From positions 1 through 50,488 of IMG/VR virus record IMGVR_UViG_3300025327_000042: a stretch of DNA of 50,488 bases; one strand, 5' to 3'. Numbering within the stretch: position 1 is the first letter of the stretch; every line of letters begins with the position of its first letter. The position numbers and the translations under genes were made by a program. Shown here piece after piece: positions 7,349-16,173 of the stretch. Origin of the DNA: a virus. The notes under the pieces were generated by a model that saw nothing but the letters and a program-made list of their open reading frames with translations, ran no database searches and was not told the DNA's origin.

Positions 7349-10300
7349 CTATACCTGAATGCCCTGGGTCCGGTCGAACTTGTAGACGGTGCCGTTGGCG
7401 GCGGCCCCACCGTTGGCCCCAGGTAGGCCGGTACCAACACCTGCGCCGCCATTGCCAAACGTGCCTCCGAGTGCTTGGTACGTGACTCCGTTGCCGAAGG
7501 AATCCGAAACGATGTAGAGCAAGCCACCCGCTCCTCCACCGCCACCCGCTCCTCCGCCTGCGTTGCCGCCGGTTCCGGCTGCACCGTTGCCACCCTTCGC
7601 CCCGTCAGCGCCGATCACCCCACCGGTTCCAGTGATAAACCTGGCCCAGATACCGAGGACTCCAGCCGAGCCGCCACCACCTCCACCACCGCCCCCTGCC
7701 GCGGCCCCAGGAGTATCGCCGCCACCGGCCCCACCTCCACCGCCGCCAGCACCACCTTGAATAAAGGCGATGGATGTCCGGTTCATGGTCGTGGCGCCGA
7801 ACTGGCGAAACTTGAACCGATTGAAGACTCCAGCATTTCCACCGGCCCCACCGCCTCCACTGGCTCCGGTTCCGCCTATTCCGCCCGCGGCGCCTTGACC
7901 ACCATCGCCGGTGGACTGGCCACCATTGCTTCCTCCCGCGCCTGCGTCAAGATCCCCATCGGCGCCGTTGCCGCCACCAGCTCCCGTCCCTAGCGTCGAA
8001 CCGACCCCGGCTCCTCCACCGTTTCCACGGGCCGCGCCAACAGCATCCAACCCAACACCGGGGGTTGTCGCATTACCCTGCTTGATGTTCCCGTTGACGA
8101 TAAGGTTCTGCTTGACGAAGATTTTGTAGCCGCCGTTCCACAACGTCACGCCACTGTTGATCTGTAGATCGTTGTAGTAAGCGTCGGAGCCTAGCGTCGT
8201 GTTCACAGTCACGACGAAGTTCCCATCACTCCCGTCCCCGTAGATTCCCACGCTCGCGTCGTCCGCCCACTGGCCCGTCACCCCATCGGTCTTGATCTTG
8301 AGCACCTTCCCAGCCGAGGGCGTGTTGTCGTTGATCGGGATGACAGTGCCGGTGGAGCTGCGAAGCTTGTTCGCCGCGATGTCGTTGTCGTTGGCGACGG
8401 CGGTCATGCCGTGTACGGTCTGGATGCCAAGCACGCCATCGTTGCTGACGACCCGGAACGCCTCCTCCCAAAATCCACCACCTGCATCGTGTTGCAGCGC
8501 CCAAGCCGAGTAGCCATCCGGGGAGCCGTCCACGTCGCCCTTCACAACGGCTCGCCAGTTCTCGATGGTAGCATCCACATCGAGCGACCATTCGAGCCAG
8601 TTGCTCAGCACGTCGCTGCCGGCAGCGCCCATGCGGATGAGGACACCCGCCGCCGGGGTGTTGCCGGGATCGAATGTGTGGAGACCAGTCCACAGGGCCG
8701 GCGTCGCGCTCGATATCTGCGAGCCTGTATCCGTGATGCTACTGTCTCCGATCGCAGCCGCCCCCGTGAACTTGGCAAGCCGATTCGTGGTGCCCGGCCC
8801 GATGCCGCTCACCGCCCCCAGCGTGGTCAGCCGGACCTCGACCCCTGTCGCCGCTCCGTCGCTGTCGAAGTAACACAGCTCGGTCCTACCACCGAAGTCC
8901 TTGGTGTAGAGCTTCCCCTCATTGGCAACATGGACAGGCGTAGTCGTCTCTCGGAAACCCATTCTCCCGGACGTATCAAGCCGATTCAGAAGCACCGCTC
9001 CTGACGATAGGTGGCGTATAGGATCGCCTGTTTGTGAACCAATCTGTTGGAACGTAAGATTCACCGCGCCTACGGTGTTGGTGCGAAGCGTGGCCGCTCC
9101 CGTCGCAGCGATCCCCAACATGGGGTTTGGGTTCGCAAATTGATATACGTCTAGTATGTTGGCCGTCTGTGCGCTGTGCCCGACGACACCAAGCGCGACC
9201 TGACCAGGATTCGCAACGTTATCAAGTTCCAGCGAGAAATTGCCAAAGACCTGTGCAGGTTCGCCACCGGCGCCCGTGATCCCCGAACCAGCGTTGAGGT
9301 CGATGTATGTGTTCGCCGCCTGTACACCAAGGTAACTATCGGCGTCAAACCCGAAACGGGCTTGTTCGACGTTGGCGTCTCGGACCTCAAGTCGCGCGGT
9401 GGCCGGCCCGGTCCATCCCAACGACAGCTTGTTAGCCGAGTCGAGGTTAGTGAGGACTGTGCCACCAGCATCCTTGCCATGGACCAGGTCGAACCCACCT
9501 CCACCAGCCGGAGCATCCAAGTAGTTCGTACCGTCGTAGAAGCTGTTGTCGAGATACCCCCACACTGTACCAATAGTGGCCGTGGAGTGAGAGGAGTGGA
9601 AGATGAGGACTTCGCCGTAGTGGACTTGGTGATGAATTACTGTGTCCTCGTTGTTAGCTGTGTGACCTAAAAAGGCGTATTGATAAGCTACTGAAGTGTC
9701 ACCTACTACTGATGTTGGAGTCAACACCGCATTCCGATACCACATCTCTACAGTACCGCCCGTCTTTCGGACAGTAACACGGGCGTACTTTTCTGTTCCA
9801 ATAGTGGGGTTCGTGAACGTCACACTAGGGATGGGCGTTGGGACACCTTGCCGCTGACGATATCGAACTAGTGTGGTGGCACTTCCAATAGTTATCTCTG
9901 GAGGTACATTAAGAGGGTTAGCAGGCAGGAAAAACTCGCAGTCACCGCCCAACAGGATTCTGCCAGTATCTACAGGGTCTGTCATATTGACTACAAAATA
10001 CATTGTGAAGTTGGCGGCCGAGTGGAAAGCCGGCCAAACAAGCGGGTCTATGCGGCCGAACAGACGAAGGGGAAACGATCCATTAGTCTTAGTGCTGACA
10101 ACCGGTCTCCCATTTGGTAATGCAGTCGGTTGTCCTGCACCAGCACCAGCAACATTCCACCAGGTTGGGTCACTGAATGTGGGGTCTTGATCCGTCCGCT
10201 CGTGCCGTGTGTTGCCGCTGTGATCGTACCAGTACGCGCCCAGGCCGGCCCCGTTACCTAGCGTAGAGTTGTCAAACCCATCAGCGTTCGAGCCCTTATA

Positions 10301-11116
10301 CCAGATGAACGGACCCAATGCTGCGATGCTTGCCTCGCTAGCACCGGCCTTGACGTTCACCCGTGCGGTCGGCGAAGCATCGTTGAAGCCCCAACGGAAG
10401 TCCTTGTCTGTCACGGTGCGGAGTGTCGTCCCATCCGTATCGAACATCTGGGCGTAGGCGAGGGTCTGACCTGTTCGTGCGAAGAGTCGTAGTGGCACTA
10501 GGTTCGACGATGGTCGGAAGTCGTGCTGGTTGGTCCAATCAGGCGCGATAGCCTCGTCCAGCTTGTGCCGATGGTCGGATCGAGCCGCGTTGGCCGAGAC
10601 GCCTTCTAGATTCCCCTGGAGGTCTACCAGGACAGGCACGCCGCCGAGACCACCCGGCCCCCCCGCTGGAAACACACTTGCCGTGGACCACCATTGGGCA
10701 GCGTCGCCTACCACTGTCAACGTGAGAAACTGTACCGTCAGGACCTTGGTGTTCGTGTTGTCGATCAGCTCGGCCCCGTGGGCTTGAACGGTGACGGTGT
10801 TGGCGGTAGAGTCTGACTTCTTGACTGTGACACGCCGGTTGATGGCCTGGAGGGCAGGCGGCAGGGTCACCACGATAGCCCCGCTGGTTGCGTCGGCTAT
10901 GATGACAGTCTCGTCATTGACGGTGTAGGAAGCAGTGACCGTGACGGTCCTGTCCTCGATCCAATCGGCGAGGAGAGCTGTCTTGCTATGGATGGTCTTG
11001 AATTGCCGATCCAGCGCATCTACCAGCCTGGTCTCCCAGCGAGCAGGGTCTCCCACCGTCGCGCGTGGGAGCGCTGGTACGTAAGGTGAGAGAGCTGCTT
11101 CCTCGCGGATGGCCAT
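7349..11116 (-). CDS. Large tail fibre / receptor-binding adhesin with polyglycine tip (1255 aa)
   Basis: Domains from the N-terminus: a helical virion-attachment part (1-55); a beta domain typical of phage fibres (~56-150); a linker with DHRH; a jelly-roll-like lectin/LamG-type region (~290-530) with many aromatic residues; further fibre repeats; a shaft; and a C-terminal glycine-rich region from about residue 1040 to 1245 with runs of up to nine Gly and many GxGG repeats. Such tips resemble the polyglycine-II adhesin tips of gp38-type phage proteins, which bind host outer-membrane receptors. Host-range role is inferred. The gene follows the 284-aa fibre gene by nine bases. Confidence 0.8.
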   Translation of the reverse strand: MAIREEAALSPYVPALPRATVGDPARWETRLVDALDRQFKTIHSKTALLADWIEDRTVTVTASYTVNDETVIIADATSGAIVVTLPPALQAINRRVTVKKSDSTANTVTVQAHGAELIDNTNTKVLTVQFLTLTVVGDAAQWWSTASVFPAGGPGGLGGVPVLVDLQGNLEGVSANAARSDHRHKLDEAIAPDWTNQHDFRPSSNLVPLRLFARTGQTLAYAQMFDTDGTTLRTVTDKDFRWGFNDASPTARVNVKAGASEASIAALGPFIWYKGSNADGFDNSTLGNGAGLGAYWYDHSGNTRHERTDQDPTFSDPTWWNVAGAGAGQPTALPNGRPVVSTKTNGSFPLRLFGRIDPLVWPAFHSAANFTMYFVVNMTDPVDTGRILLGGDCEFFLPANPLNVPPEITIGSATTLVRYRQRQGVPTPIPSVTFTNPTIGTEKYARVTVRKTGGTVEMWYRNAVLTPTSVVGDTSVAYQYAFLGHTANNEDTVIHHQVHYGEVLIFHSSHSTATIGTVWGYLDNSFYDGTNYLDAPAGGGGFDLVHGKDAGGTVLTNLDSANKLSLGWTGPATARLEVRDANVEQARFGFDADSYLGVQAANTYIDLNAGSGITGAGGEPAQVFGNFSLELDNVANPGQVALGVVGHSAQTANILDVYQFANPNPMLGIAATGAATLRTNTVGAVNLTFQQIGSQTGDPIRHLSSGAVLLNRLDTSGRMGFRETTTPVHVANEGKLYTKDFGGRTELCYFDSDGAATGVEVRLTTLGAVSGIGPGTTNRLAKFTGAAAIGDSSITDTGSQISSATPALWTGLHTFDPGNTPAAGVLIRMGAAGSDVLSNWLEWSLDVDATIENWRAVVKGDVDGSPDGYSAWALQHDAGGGFWEEAFRVVSNDGVLGIQTVHGMTAVANDNDIAANKLRSSTGTVIPINDNTPSAGKVLKIKTDGVTGQWADDASVGIYGDGSDGNFVVTVNTTLGSDAYYNDLQINSGVTLWNGGYKIFVKQNLIVNGNIKQGNATTPGVGLDAVGAARGNGGGAGVGSTLGTGAGGGNGADGDLDAGAGGSNGGQSTGDGGQGAAGGIGGTGASGGGGAGGNAGVFNRFKFRQFGATTMNRTSIAFIQGGAGGGGGGAGGGDTPGAAAGGGGGGGGGSAGVLGIWARFITGTGGVIGADGAKGGNGAAGTGGNAGGGAGGGGGAGGLLYIVSDSFGNGVTYQALGGTFGNGGAGVGTGLPGANGGAAANGTVYKFDRTQGIQV

Positions 11117-11125
11117 TGGTGACCT

Positions 11126-11980
11126 CTAGCTGGCCAGCTCTAGTATCGTAAGAACCCGCTCTCTTACAGAGAGGCCATTCTGTGTGAGAGTCAGATCATA
11201 GGTATAGGTCGTGTCCGGTGCGAGCCCGGTGTCAACAAAGGAGAATCCGTAGGGACCCGTCTGGTCGAGCGTCCACGTGAAGTTTTGGAGATCCCCCCCA
11301 TCTCGCTTGAACTTGAGCGTTATCGGGGTCGCTGCGCCGCCTATGATGAGAAACGAGTAATGACAGTGTACATTCCCAGGGCTCTTGCCAGTAGTAAACG
11401 TGGTACTGAGAATGGAGGTCTCGCCGCTTATAGGTCCGAGAACGCCTGCCGCCTGTGCAAAGGTGTTCGCTGTCGCGGCCTTGGACACCAGCTTGGACCG
11501 TAGGACTGCGGCAGACCCTATCTTGTCGGACGTGACAGCGGCATCGGCCAGGTCAGCTGTTTCCAGTGACCCGGCCGGGAGGGTGATAGCCCCGGCGTCT
11601 ACCTGTAGCCCGTCTGTCGTGACCTGTAGCTTCCGAACCTTGGTCACCGATCCAGTAACGCCCGTCTGGAAGTCTACCCCGGGAGAGGCGTGGCTGCGGT
11701 CCTTGAAGATGAAGTCCTTGAGAGTCCCACTCGGTGCAGTGTCAGCGTAAACGTAGAACTCGTTAGCCGCCGCACCCGTCCCACCTGACTGTTGCTCGGC
11801 CCCGCACACGTGCCGGCCAGTGTTGGTGAGAGAGGCATCCCCGTCAGGCTCCCAGAAATGCCCGCCGTTACGTGTCCGCTCATCCACCATCTTCTTGAGA
11901 TCAGCGATCTCCTGCGCCCCGTTAGCGGGGTTGTCACTTCCTGCGGGCGATAGACGATTCCAAGTTGTACCTACAGGCAT
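11126..11980 (-). CDS. Tail fibre-type protein (284 aa)
   Basis: The N-terminus (GTTWNRLSPAGSDNPANG) followed by a conserved helix and short strands is typical of phage fibre or baseplate-proximal proteins. The middle has GSLETADLADAAVTSDKIG, a motif frequent in fibre shafts just before a C-terminal beta domain. The last ~100 residues are predicted beta sandwich. It lies between the adaptor and the big adhesin and could connect the adhesin to the tail. Confidence 0.7.
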   Translation of the reverse strand: MPVGTTWNRLSPAGSDNPANGAQEIADLKKMVDERTRNGGHFWEPDGDASLTNTGRHVCGAEQQSGGTGAAANEFYVYADTAPSGTLKDFIFKDRSHASPGVDFQTGVTGSVTKVRKLQVTTDGLQVDAGAITLPAGSLETADLADAAVTSDKIGSAAVLRSKLVSKAATANTFAQAAGVLGPISGETSILSTTFTTGKSPGNVHCHYSFLIIGGAATPITLKFKRDGGDLQNFTWTLDQTGPYGFSFVDTGLAPDTTYTYDLTLTQNGLSVRERVLTILELAS

Positions 11981-11989
11981 GTCGGCCTC

Positions 11990-12721
11990 CTACCAAGTGC
12001 TACCAACCGGGATGTTACGCCTCGGCCCGGCGAGCCCACTATACGCCGCCTCCTCTTGAGGCGACTTACGCTCCGCGATGAACTGCATGAACTTAGATTC
12101 GTACTCCTGGGCCTTCTCGGGCCACTCTAACAGCGCGGCGCCCTCGGCTGCCGCTGCATACCATATCGCCGTGTGCCAGGCATCGGGGATGATGGGGGTG
12201 CCAGTCGAGCCGCTGTCGGTGGACAGCTCGACCGGATACTTGTAAGTGTACTCATACACGCTGATGTTGTCGGCAGCCACACCCGGTCGCTTGTCGATGT
12301 AGTAGCCAGCCACGCCGCCACCCCCGGCTGGGCACCAGCGGGTCGGCCGGCCGACCGCGTCGGGATCTAGCCCGAGGATCTCCCGCCTCGATGTGCGCCG
12401 CAGCCCCACGTTGTTCGTCCGGTCATAGACATCCATGACATAGACGACACCGGCCGTGAAGGGGATCACGAAGTTATTGGCCATCGCGAGCCCGTAGGTG
12501 CGGCTGTCACGAGATTCCAGCTCGAAGAAGCGGAGTAGTCTATACTGCGGCTGGGCCAGCCCGGGCCTCGATACGACCCCCTGGAACGTACACAGCCGTC
12601 TATACCCGCTGTTGACTCGATCGTTGTACCAGGAATCGTCGATGACAATGCCTGTACTGGACGACCTGTTGCCAAGTGCCTGCTTGGTGAGTGATCTAAG
12701 TTGTGCTCGTGTAAGTGCCAT
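11990..12721 (-). CDS. Head-tail adaptor protein (243 aa)
   Basis: ATG at 12721 is preferred over an upstream TTG. The N-terminal helix set, with STGIVIDDSWYNDRVNSGYRRLC, fits the podovirus adaptor family (SU10/P22 gp4-type fold), in which a helical bundle docks under the portal. The C-terminal half has PDAWHTAIWYAAAAEGAALLEWPEKAQ in the usual position. Size is typical. It lies between minor head proteins and fibres. Confidence 0.65.
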   Translation of the reverse strand: MALTRAQLRSLTKQALGNRSSSTGIVIDDSWYNDRVNSGYRRLCTFQGVVSRPGLAQPQYRLLRFFELESRDSRTYGLAMANNFVIPFTAGVVYVMDVYDRTNNVGLRRTSRREILGLDPDAVGRPTRWCPAGGGGVAGYYIDKRPGVAADNISVYEYTYKYPVELSTDSGSTGTPIIPDAWHTAIWYAAAAEGAALLEWPEKAQEYESKFMQFIAERKSPQEEAAYSGLAGPRRNIPVGSTW

Positions 12722-12797
12722 CTGCAACCCCCAAACTGGTTAGGCCAGCAGGCGATGGGTGTGGTGACCTATGGCATAGTATCAGTGATTGCCCCGG

Positions 12798-13016
12798 TTA
12801 TGGCTCGGGAGGGTTGTACTCGGGGCGAAGCCGCCATCGCTGGAGGAACTGGTCGTGATCGGGCTCGTCTACGTCGTCGGCCGCGCGGAGGATGTTATAG
12901 AAAGGATCGCGGGTGATGTTGGATTCTTTGATTAGCTCACCGGTCGCCTCGTCTACATACGACCGCTTGAACTCGATGGGACCTTTGCCGTTCTCGGGGG
13001 GGTAGACCTGTGCCAT
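12798..13016 (-). CDS. Hypothetical protein (72 aa)
   Basis: Unknown, hydrophilic and acidic, with Pro at both ends and a helix in the middle. Good spacing to the gene upstream. The 70-base gap downstream before the adaptor gene holds no frame I would call. Confidence 0.5.
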   Translation of the reverse strand: MAQVYPPENGKGPIEFKRSYVDEATGELIKESNITRDPFYNILRAADDVDEPDHDQFLQRWRLRPEYNPPEP

Positions 13017-13024
13017 GGCATCCT

Positions 13025-13588
13025 CTAGGTGAAATCAACCGGCGCCAGCACGACCGTGCAGTCAGTGTTCATAATGAGAATCCGCAGGTTTCGGAATGGC
13101 GCGGGGTAGCCGTAGGCGAGGATCGTGGGTGTGGCCGCTGACAGGTTGGCCTGTGTCTTACGAAAGAACACCCCCACGTTGGCCCAGACAGTGTAGCCGG
13201 CGAGAGCAGCCGTGGTCGTGGGGGCCTCTGCGACTTCCAGCACCGCGCCGCCGCTCACGATCGCGTTGATCGTGAACCGCTTGAGACCGTTAGCGCCAGT
13301 AGTGTTCGCTTGTAGGCAAGTCACCACGTCACCGACCTGGAAGCCATCCGCTGTCCATGTACCCACCGACCGTAGGATCGTGTTGGGGCTGGCTGCTGTG
13401 AAGGTCAAGTTCCCCACCGAACTCGACTTCACATAATGCCGCCCCGTGTCGGTGCTGAGGACAAGGCTGTTCGTGACATCCGCCGCGCCTACCCGGTTCA
13501 CTACCAACGCGGTGAGAGCCAGCTTCCCCGGCACCACGTCATCTGCGGCGGTCATTCGGATCAAGCTACCTGCTACTGTTACAGCCAT
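13025..13588 (-). CDS. Minor virion protein, larger member of tandem family (187 aa)
   Basis: The frame is open upstream, but ATG at 13588, just after the stop of the 90-aa gene, gives an N-terminus (MAVTVAGSLIRMTAADDVV) that matches the 100-aa gene at 14128-14430. The C-terminus LRILIMNTDCTVVLAPV has the same strand pattern as the ends of the three shorter genes. It looks like a duplicated or expanded member with a beta-rich insert. Role unknown, probably capsid or tail decoration. Confidence 0.65.
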   Translation of the reverse strand: MAVTVAGSLIRMTAADDVVPGKLALTALVVNRVGAADVTNSLVLSTDTGRHYVKSSSVGNLTFTAASPNTILRSVGTWTADGFQVGDVVTCLQANTTGANGLKRFTINAIVSGGAVLEVAEAPTTTAALAGYTVWANVGVFFRKTQANLSAATPTILAYGYPAPFRNLRILIMNTDCTVVLAPVDFT

Positions 13589-13592
13589 GTGA

Positions 13593-13865
13593 TTACACCG
13601 TACGTACGATAAGGGTAGAGTTAGTACCCAACGCGGCGAGCTGTACACTGTCTGCCGCGAAGGGCGTGGCGAAGTTGAACGAGGTCGTCGTGTTAGCCCC
13701 GCTGTCGGTGGCCGTGTAGAAGGTCAACCCGTTGATCTGGATGGTCAATGTGCCGCCTGTATCACCCGTGATGATGATGAGTTGGAGAATCTTGACAGGC
13801 TCATTTATCGCGTCATTCAGCGCCCACAACCAGAACATCCCGCTACCGCTAGTGGTAACTGACAT
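13593..13865 (-). CDS. Small beta-rich virion protein, tandem paralog 3 (90 aa)
   Basis: Beta-rich, closest to the neighbour at 13869-14138: both have SGSGxFxLW near the start, GDTGGT in the middle, and end with VDS(L/V)-x8-TN-x6-TV. The gene order and spacing of three to four bases show a local duplication series. No known domain recognised; a decoration or fibre-like role is inferred. Confidence 0.65.
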   Translation of the reverse strand: MSVTTSGSGMFWLWALNDAINEPVKILQLIIITGDTGGTLTIQINGLTFYTATDSGANTTTSFNFATPFAADSVQLAALGTNSTLIVRTV

Positions 13866-13868
13866 GAT

Positions 13869-14138
13869 CTATACCGTAGTTACCATTAGTATCACATTCG
13901 TCCCGACAGCACTGAGAGATAGGCTGTCTACAGCCAGCGGCGTGGGGAAATTGAACTCGCCAGTCTGACCGGCACTTATAACCGCACTCCAGAACGTCAC
14001 GCCGTTGAGAGTCACGGTGGAAGTCCCGCCAGTGTCCCCGGAGATGAACGATAGCTTCTGTATGCGAGCAGGGACCGGTAAGGTGTCACCCACCTCCCAT
14101 AGGTAGAACAGCCCACTGCCCGCGCTACTAGTTGACAC
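13869..14138 (-). CDS. Small beta-rich virion protein, tandem paralog 2 (89 aa)
   Basis: GTG start at 14138 inside the end of the preceding gene, with GAGG a few bases upstream. It shares the GDTGGT core, VTFWSAV and the C-terminal VDSLSLSAVGTNV pattern with the genes on either side. Similarity to the 13593 product is clearly stronger than to the 14128 product. Function unknown. Confidence 0.65.
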   Translation of the reverse strand: MSTSSAGSGLFYLWEVGDTLPVPARIQKLSFISGDTGGTSTVTLNGVTFWSAVISAGQTGEFNFPTPLAVDSLSLSAVGTNVILMVTTV

Positions 14139-14430
14139 TTCGCCTCGCTTGGTTACGACTTCCCGGGAGGATGATAACGGTCACGTTGGTGCCGAGTGTG
14201 GTGACCGTCAGGCTATCCACCGACGTGCCGCTGGCAAACAGCGGGAAGCCGCTGGTTATGCCATTCGCCGTGGGTGTGCCACTCCACACCGTTATGCCGT
14301 TTGCTGTGATGGTGGTCGCGCCGCTCGTGGCGCCAGTGCTAAAGAACAGACGGTCGATGGCCAGACGGCTGGTGATACTGTCCCCCGCAGCCGTGAGCGT
14401 GATGATCTCGCCTTGTATGGCAACGGCCAT
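14128..14430 (-). CDS. Small beta-rich virion protein, tandem paralog 1 (100 aa)
   Basis: Starts MAVAIQGEIITLTAAGDS and carries TGATSGATTITANGITVW and VDSLTVTTLGTNVTVII, aligning with paralogs 2 and 3 over its length, with a short basic tail added. GGAGGGGAG precedes the ATG. The N-terminus is shared with the 187-aa gene, so it links the two sub-types of the family. Confidence 0.65.
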   Translation of the reverse strand: MAVAIQGEIITLTAAGDSITSRLAIDRLFFSTGATSGATTITANGITVWSGTPTANGITSGFPLFASGTSVDSLTVTTLGTNVTVIILPGSRNQARRSVN

Positions 14431-14434
14431 CCAT

Positions 14435-14611
14435 CTACTCCCCTCCGTCCCCCGTCAGCGAATGGGACAGCAACGCCGCGACAGATGCGATCGACGCGGC
14501 TGTGAGGGCGAGCCAGGTGGGGATGACGCCGATGGCCGCAGCGATGGGTGCGGCGGCAGCTCCAACGATCGCCGCCATGAGTCCTGCCCACTTAGGTAAT
14601 GGCTTCATCAT
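14435..14611 (-). CDS. Two-span small membrane protein, holin-like candidate (58 aa)
   Basis: Two hydrophobic segments (about residues 10-30 and 33-49), rich in Ala, separated by a Pro-Thr-Trp turn, with a basic N-terminus and a short acidic C-terminus. Two-span proteins of ~60 aa are typical of class II holins, but there is no endolysin gene beside it and it lies amid virion genes. It starts right before the 64-aa gene ends, within two bases. Confidence 0.55.
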   Translation of the reverse strand: MMKPLPKWAGLMAAIVGAAAAPIAAAIGVIPTWLALTAASIASVAALLSHSLTGDGGE

Positions 14612-14612
14612 G

Positions 14613-14807
14613 TCACTTCCCCTTCGACATCTTCTTGAAGGTCTTCGCTAGGACAGCCTGCTTCTTGGTCTTCGCGCTGGCCTGCGAGCCGGGCTTGGTC
14701 ACCTTAGCTGCGTACTCTTGAACTCCCATCCCAGCCGCCTTGGCCTTCGCGGTGAATGCGCCCTTCTTGAGGTTGGCTGCTTTGATCCACTCGCGAACGA
14801 CGGCCAT
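14613..14807 (-). CDS. Very basic small protein (64 aa)
   Basis: About a third of the residues are Lys or Arg, with many Ala. Patterns such as AKAKAAG and KTKKQA suggest a nucleic-acid-binding helix. It could be a head-internal DNA-binding protein or a small regulator. Three bases after the 96-aa gene; no family recognised. Confidence 0.6.
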   Translation of the reverse strand: MAVVREWIKAANLKKGAFTAKAKAAGMGVQEYAAKVTKPGSQASAKTKKQAVLAKTFKKMSKGK

Positions 14808-14809
14808 GG

Positions 14810-15100
14810 TTAACGACGCTCACCGTAGGGGGCGGATAGCTTGCGCCGGGTCTTCGAGACGGGCTTCTTGGGAGGAGGCGGAGGCGGTTTAACCCCCCTC
14901 TCCACCTTGGCCTCCGGGATGGGCTCGTAGTCTTTGAGCCGAATGCGGACCTGCTCAGCGTCACTCTTCGAGATTGCCGACCTGTCCTTCGGCGCCTTCA
15001 TCATCCCCCCGCCAGCGAGTGGATACCCCATCTCCAGCCGGGCCTTGCGTTCCCTCGCACGCTGGCCGAACTCCTTGGTGCCGACCCTAATGACCGCCAT
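14810..15100 (-). CDS. Basic virion-region protein (96 aa)
   Basis: Starts MAVIRVGTKEFGQRARERKA and has a proline-rich stretch (KPPPPPPKKP) near residue 75 followed by a basic tail. It contains the phrase YPLAGGGMM, similar to YPVAGGG in the giant protein, perhaps a shared short linear motif. Function unknown; probably a minor virion or head-completion protein by position. Confidence 0.6.
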   Translation of the reverse strand: MAVIRVGTKEFGQRARERKARLEMGYPLAGGGMMKAPKDRSAISKSDAEQVRIRLKDYEPIPEAKVERGVKPPPPPPKKPVSKTRRKLSAPYGERR

Positions 15101-15112
15101 GTGACCTACCTC

Positions 15113-15559
15113 TTAGTCGTTGGCCTTATCGGCGTTGACGTGGCCCTTGACATGGAACACGGCCCACACGGACAGGTTAGTTACCGCCTCTGTTGCCACA
15201 GTCGTCATGTTGACCGTCAGGATGTTATTCTTCGCCTGCTCTCGGCGAGCGGCCGTGAAGTTTACAGCCCCAACAGCAGAGGCCGTCACGGACTGTAGAT
15301 CGGCGGCGAGCACGTTGGCCGTTCCGTCGTTTACGTTGACAGTCGGACGAGACGCGCCACCGGAGCTGGTTACGACGCCGACAATGATCTGCTCCAAACG
15401 ACAGTCTTGTGGCAGCAGGTACTTGCCAATGACCGTGGTGGCTGCGCCTGGCGTAACGGCTGTGGCCCCGGTGGTGCCGAGTAGGACCGTGCTGTAGCCT
15501 CCGGCATTCGGGCCACCAAAGTCCCCGCGTCCGTAGAGATGAGCTGGAAGAGAGGGCAT
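15113..15559 (-). CDS. Minor capsid/decoration protein (148 aa)
   Basis: Beta-rich, Thr/Ala/Val-rich protein with a flexible N-terminus (YGRGDFGGPNAGG) and strand-heavy remainder ending with a small charged tail. By position, two genes after the capsid protein, it is probably a capsid decoration or head protein. No catalytic motif seen. Confidence 0.6.
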   Translation of the reverse strand: MPSLPAHLYGRGDFGGPNAGGYSTVLLGTTGATAVTPGAATTVIGKYLLPQDCRLEQIIVGVVTSSGGASRPTVNVNDGTANVLAADLQSVTASAVGAVNFTAARREQAKNNILTVNMTTVATEAVTNLSVWAVFHVKGHVNADKAND

Positions 15560-15607
15560 GCTATCTACCTCCAGTGCTGGGGCGGGGGTGACCCGCCCCT
15601 CACTAGA

Positions 15608-16159
15608 TCACGCGAGCACGTTGGTGAACACGCTCCGCTCTACCATGAAGTAGACGCGGGGGTTGATGGTTCCCGTGGTCGTGCTGGAACTGTACGACTT
15701 ACCGCGGAGCTGTTCCCTGGCCGGGGCGAGCACTAGAATGTCACCCGCGGTGTCAGCAGCGTCGATGGCGCAGATCGCCTCGACAGTCAGCTCGACAAGA
15801 TCGAAGTCGGCCCCGAAGGTCGAGGCGTAGTCGGTGAGCACCCCGACCTGATCGGTGGTCGCCCCGCCAACGAAACTACCGATGAAGATTGCGCCAGGAG
15901 TCGCCAGGTTAACTAGGACGATATCAGCATCGCCAGCGGATGCAGGCGCCGTGATCTTGTCCGCGGCAAACCCGATGATCGTATCCTGGGTAGGGTCGGT
16001 GTTTCCGTCTACGATCTTGCCAGACGAGTAGACAATGCAGTCCCCGGGTACGATCACCTCGGAGTTAGCCAGCGGCATGGCGATGGCCGAGCTGAGCGTG
16101 GCGCCCCCCTGCGAAACATAAGGGACGATAGGAGCGGTTGTACCTACTGTGATAGCCAT
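15608..16159 (-). CDS. Capsid decoration-type protein (183 aa)
   Basis: Immediately follows the major capsid gene (14 bases apart). It is beta-rich with SSAIAMPLANSEVIVPGDCIVY and GDADIVLVNL, resembling small head-stabilising proteins with a beta-tulip fold. Such proteins often share the capsid gene's neighbourhood. No motif beyond composition and place supports this. Confidence 0.6.
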   Translation of the reverse strand: MAITVGTTAPIVPYVSQGGATLSSAIAMPLANSEVIVPGDCIVYSSGKIVDGNTDPTQDTIIGFAADKITAPASAGDADIVLVNLATPGAIFIGSFVGGATTDQVGVLTDYASTFGADFDLVELTVEAICAIDAADTAGDILVLAPAREQLRGKSYSSSTTTGTINPRVYFMVERSVFTNVLA

Positions 16160-16173
16160 TTAGTCAATCCTCC

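Noticed and set aside
7126-7593. 155-residue minus-strand open frame covering the 70-aa gene
   Set aside because: The first half overlaps the fibre gene's end in another frame; ATG at 7338 with GGAGAG gives the real start.
7475-8129. Plus-strand proline-rich frames (about 65-170 aa)
   Set aside because: Reverse-strand shadows of the glycine-rich fibre tip.
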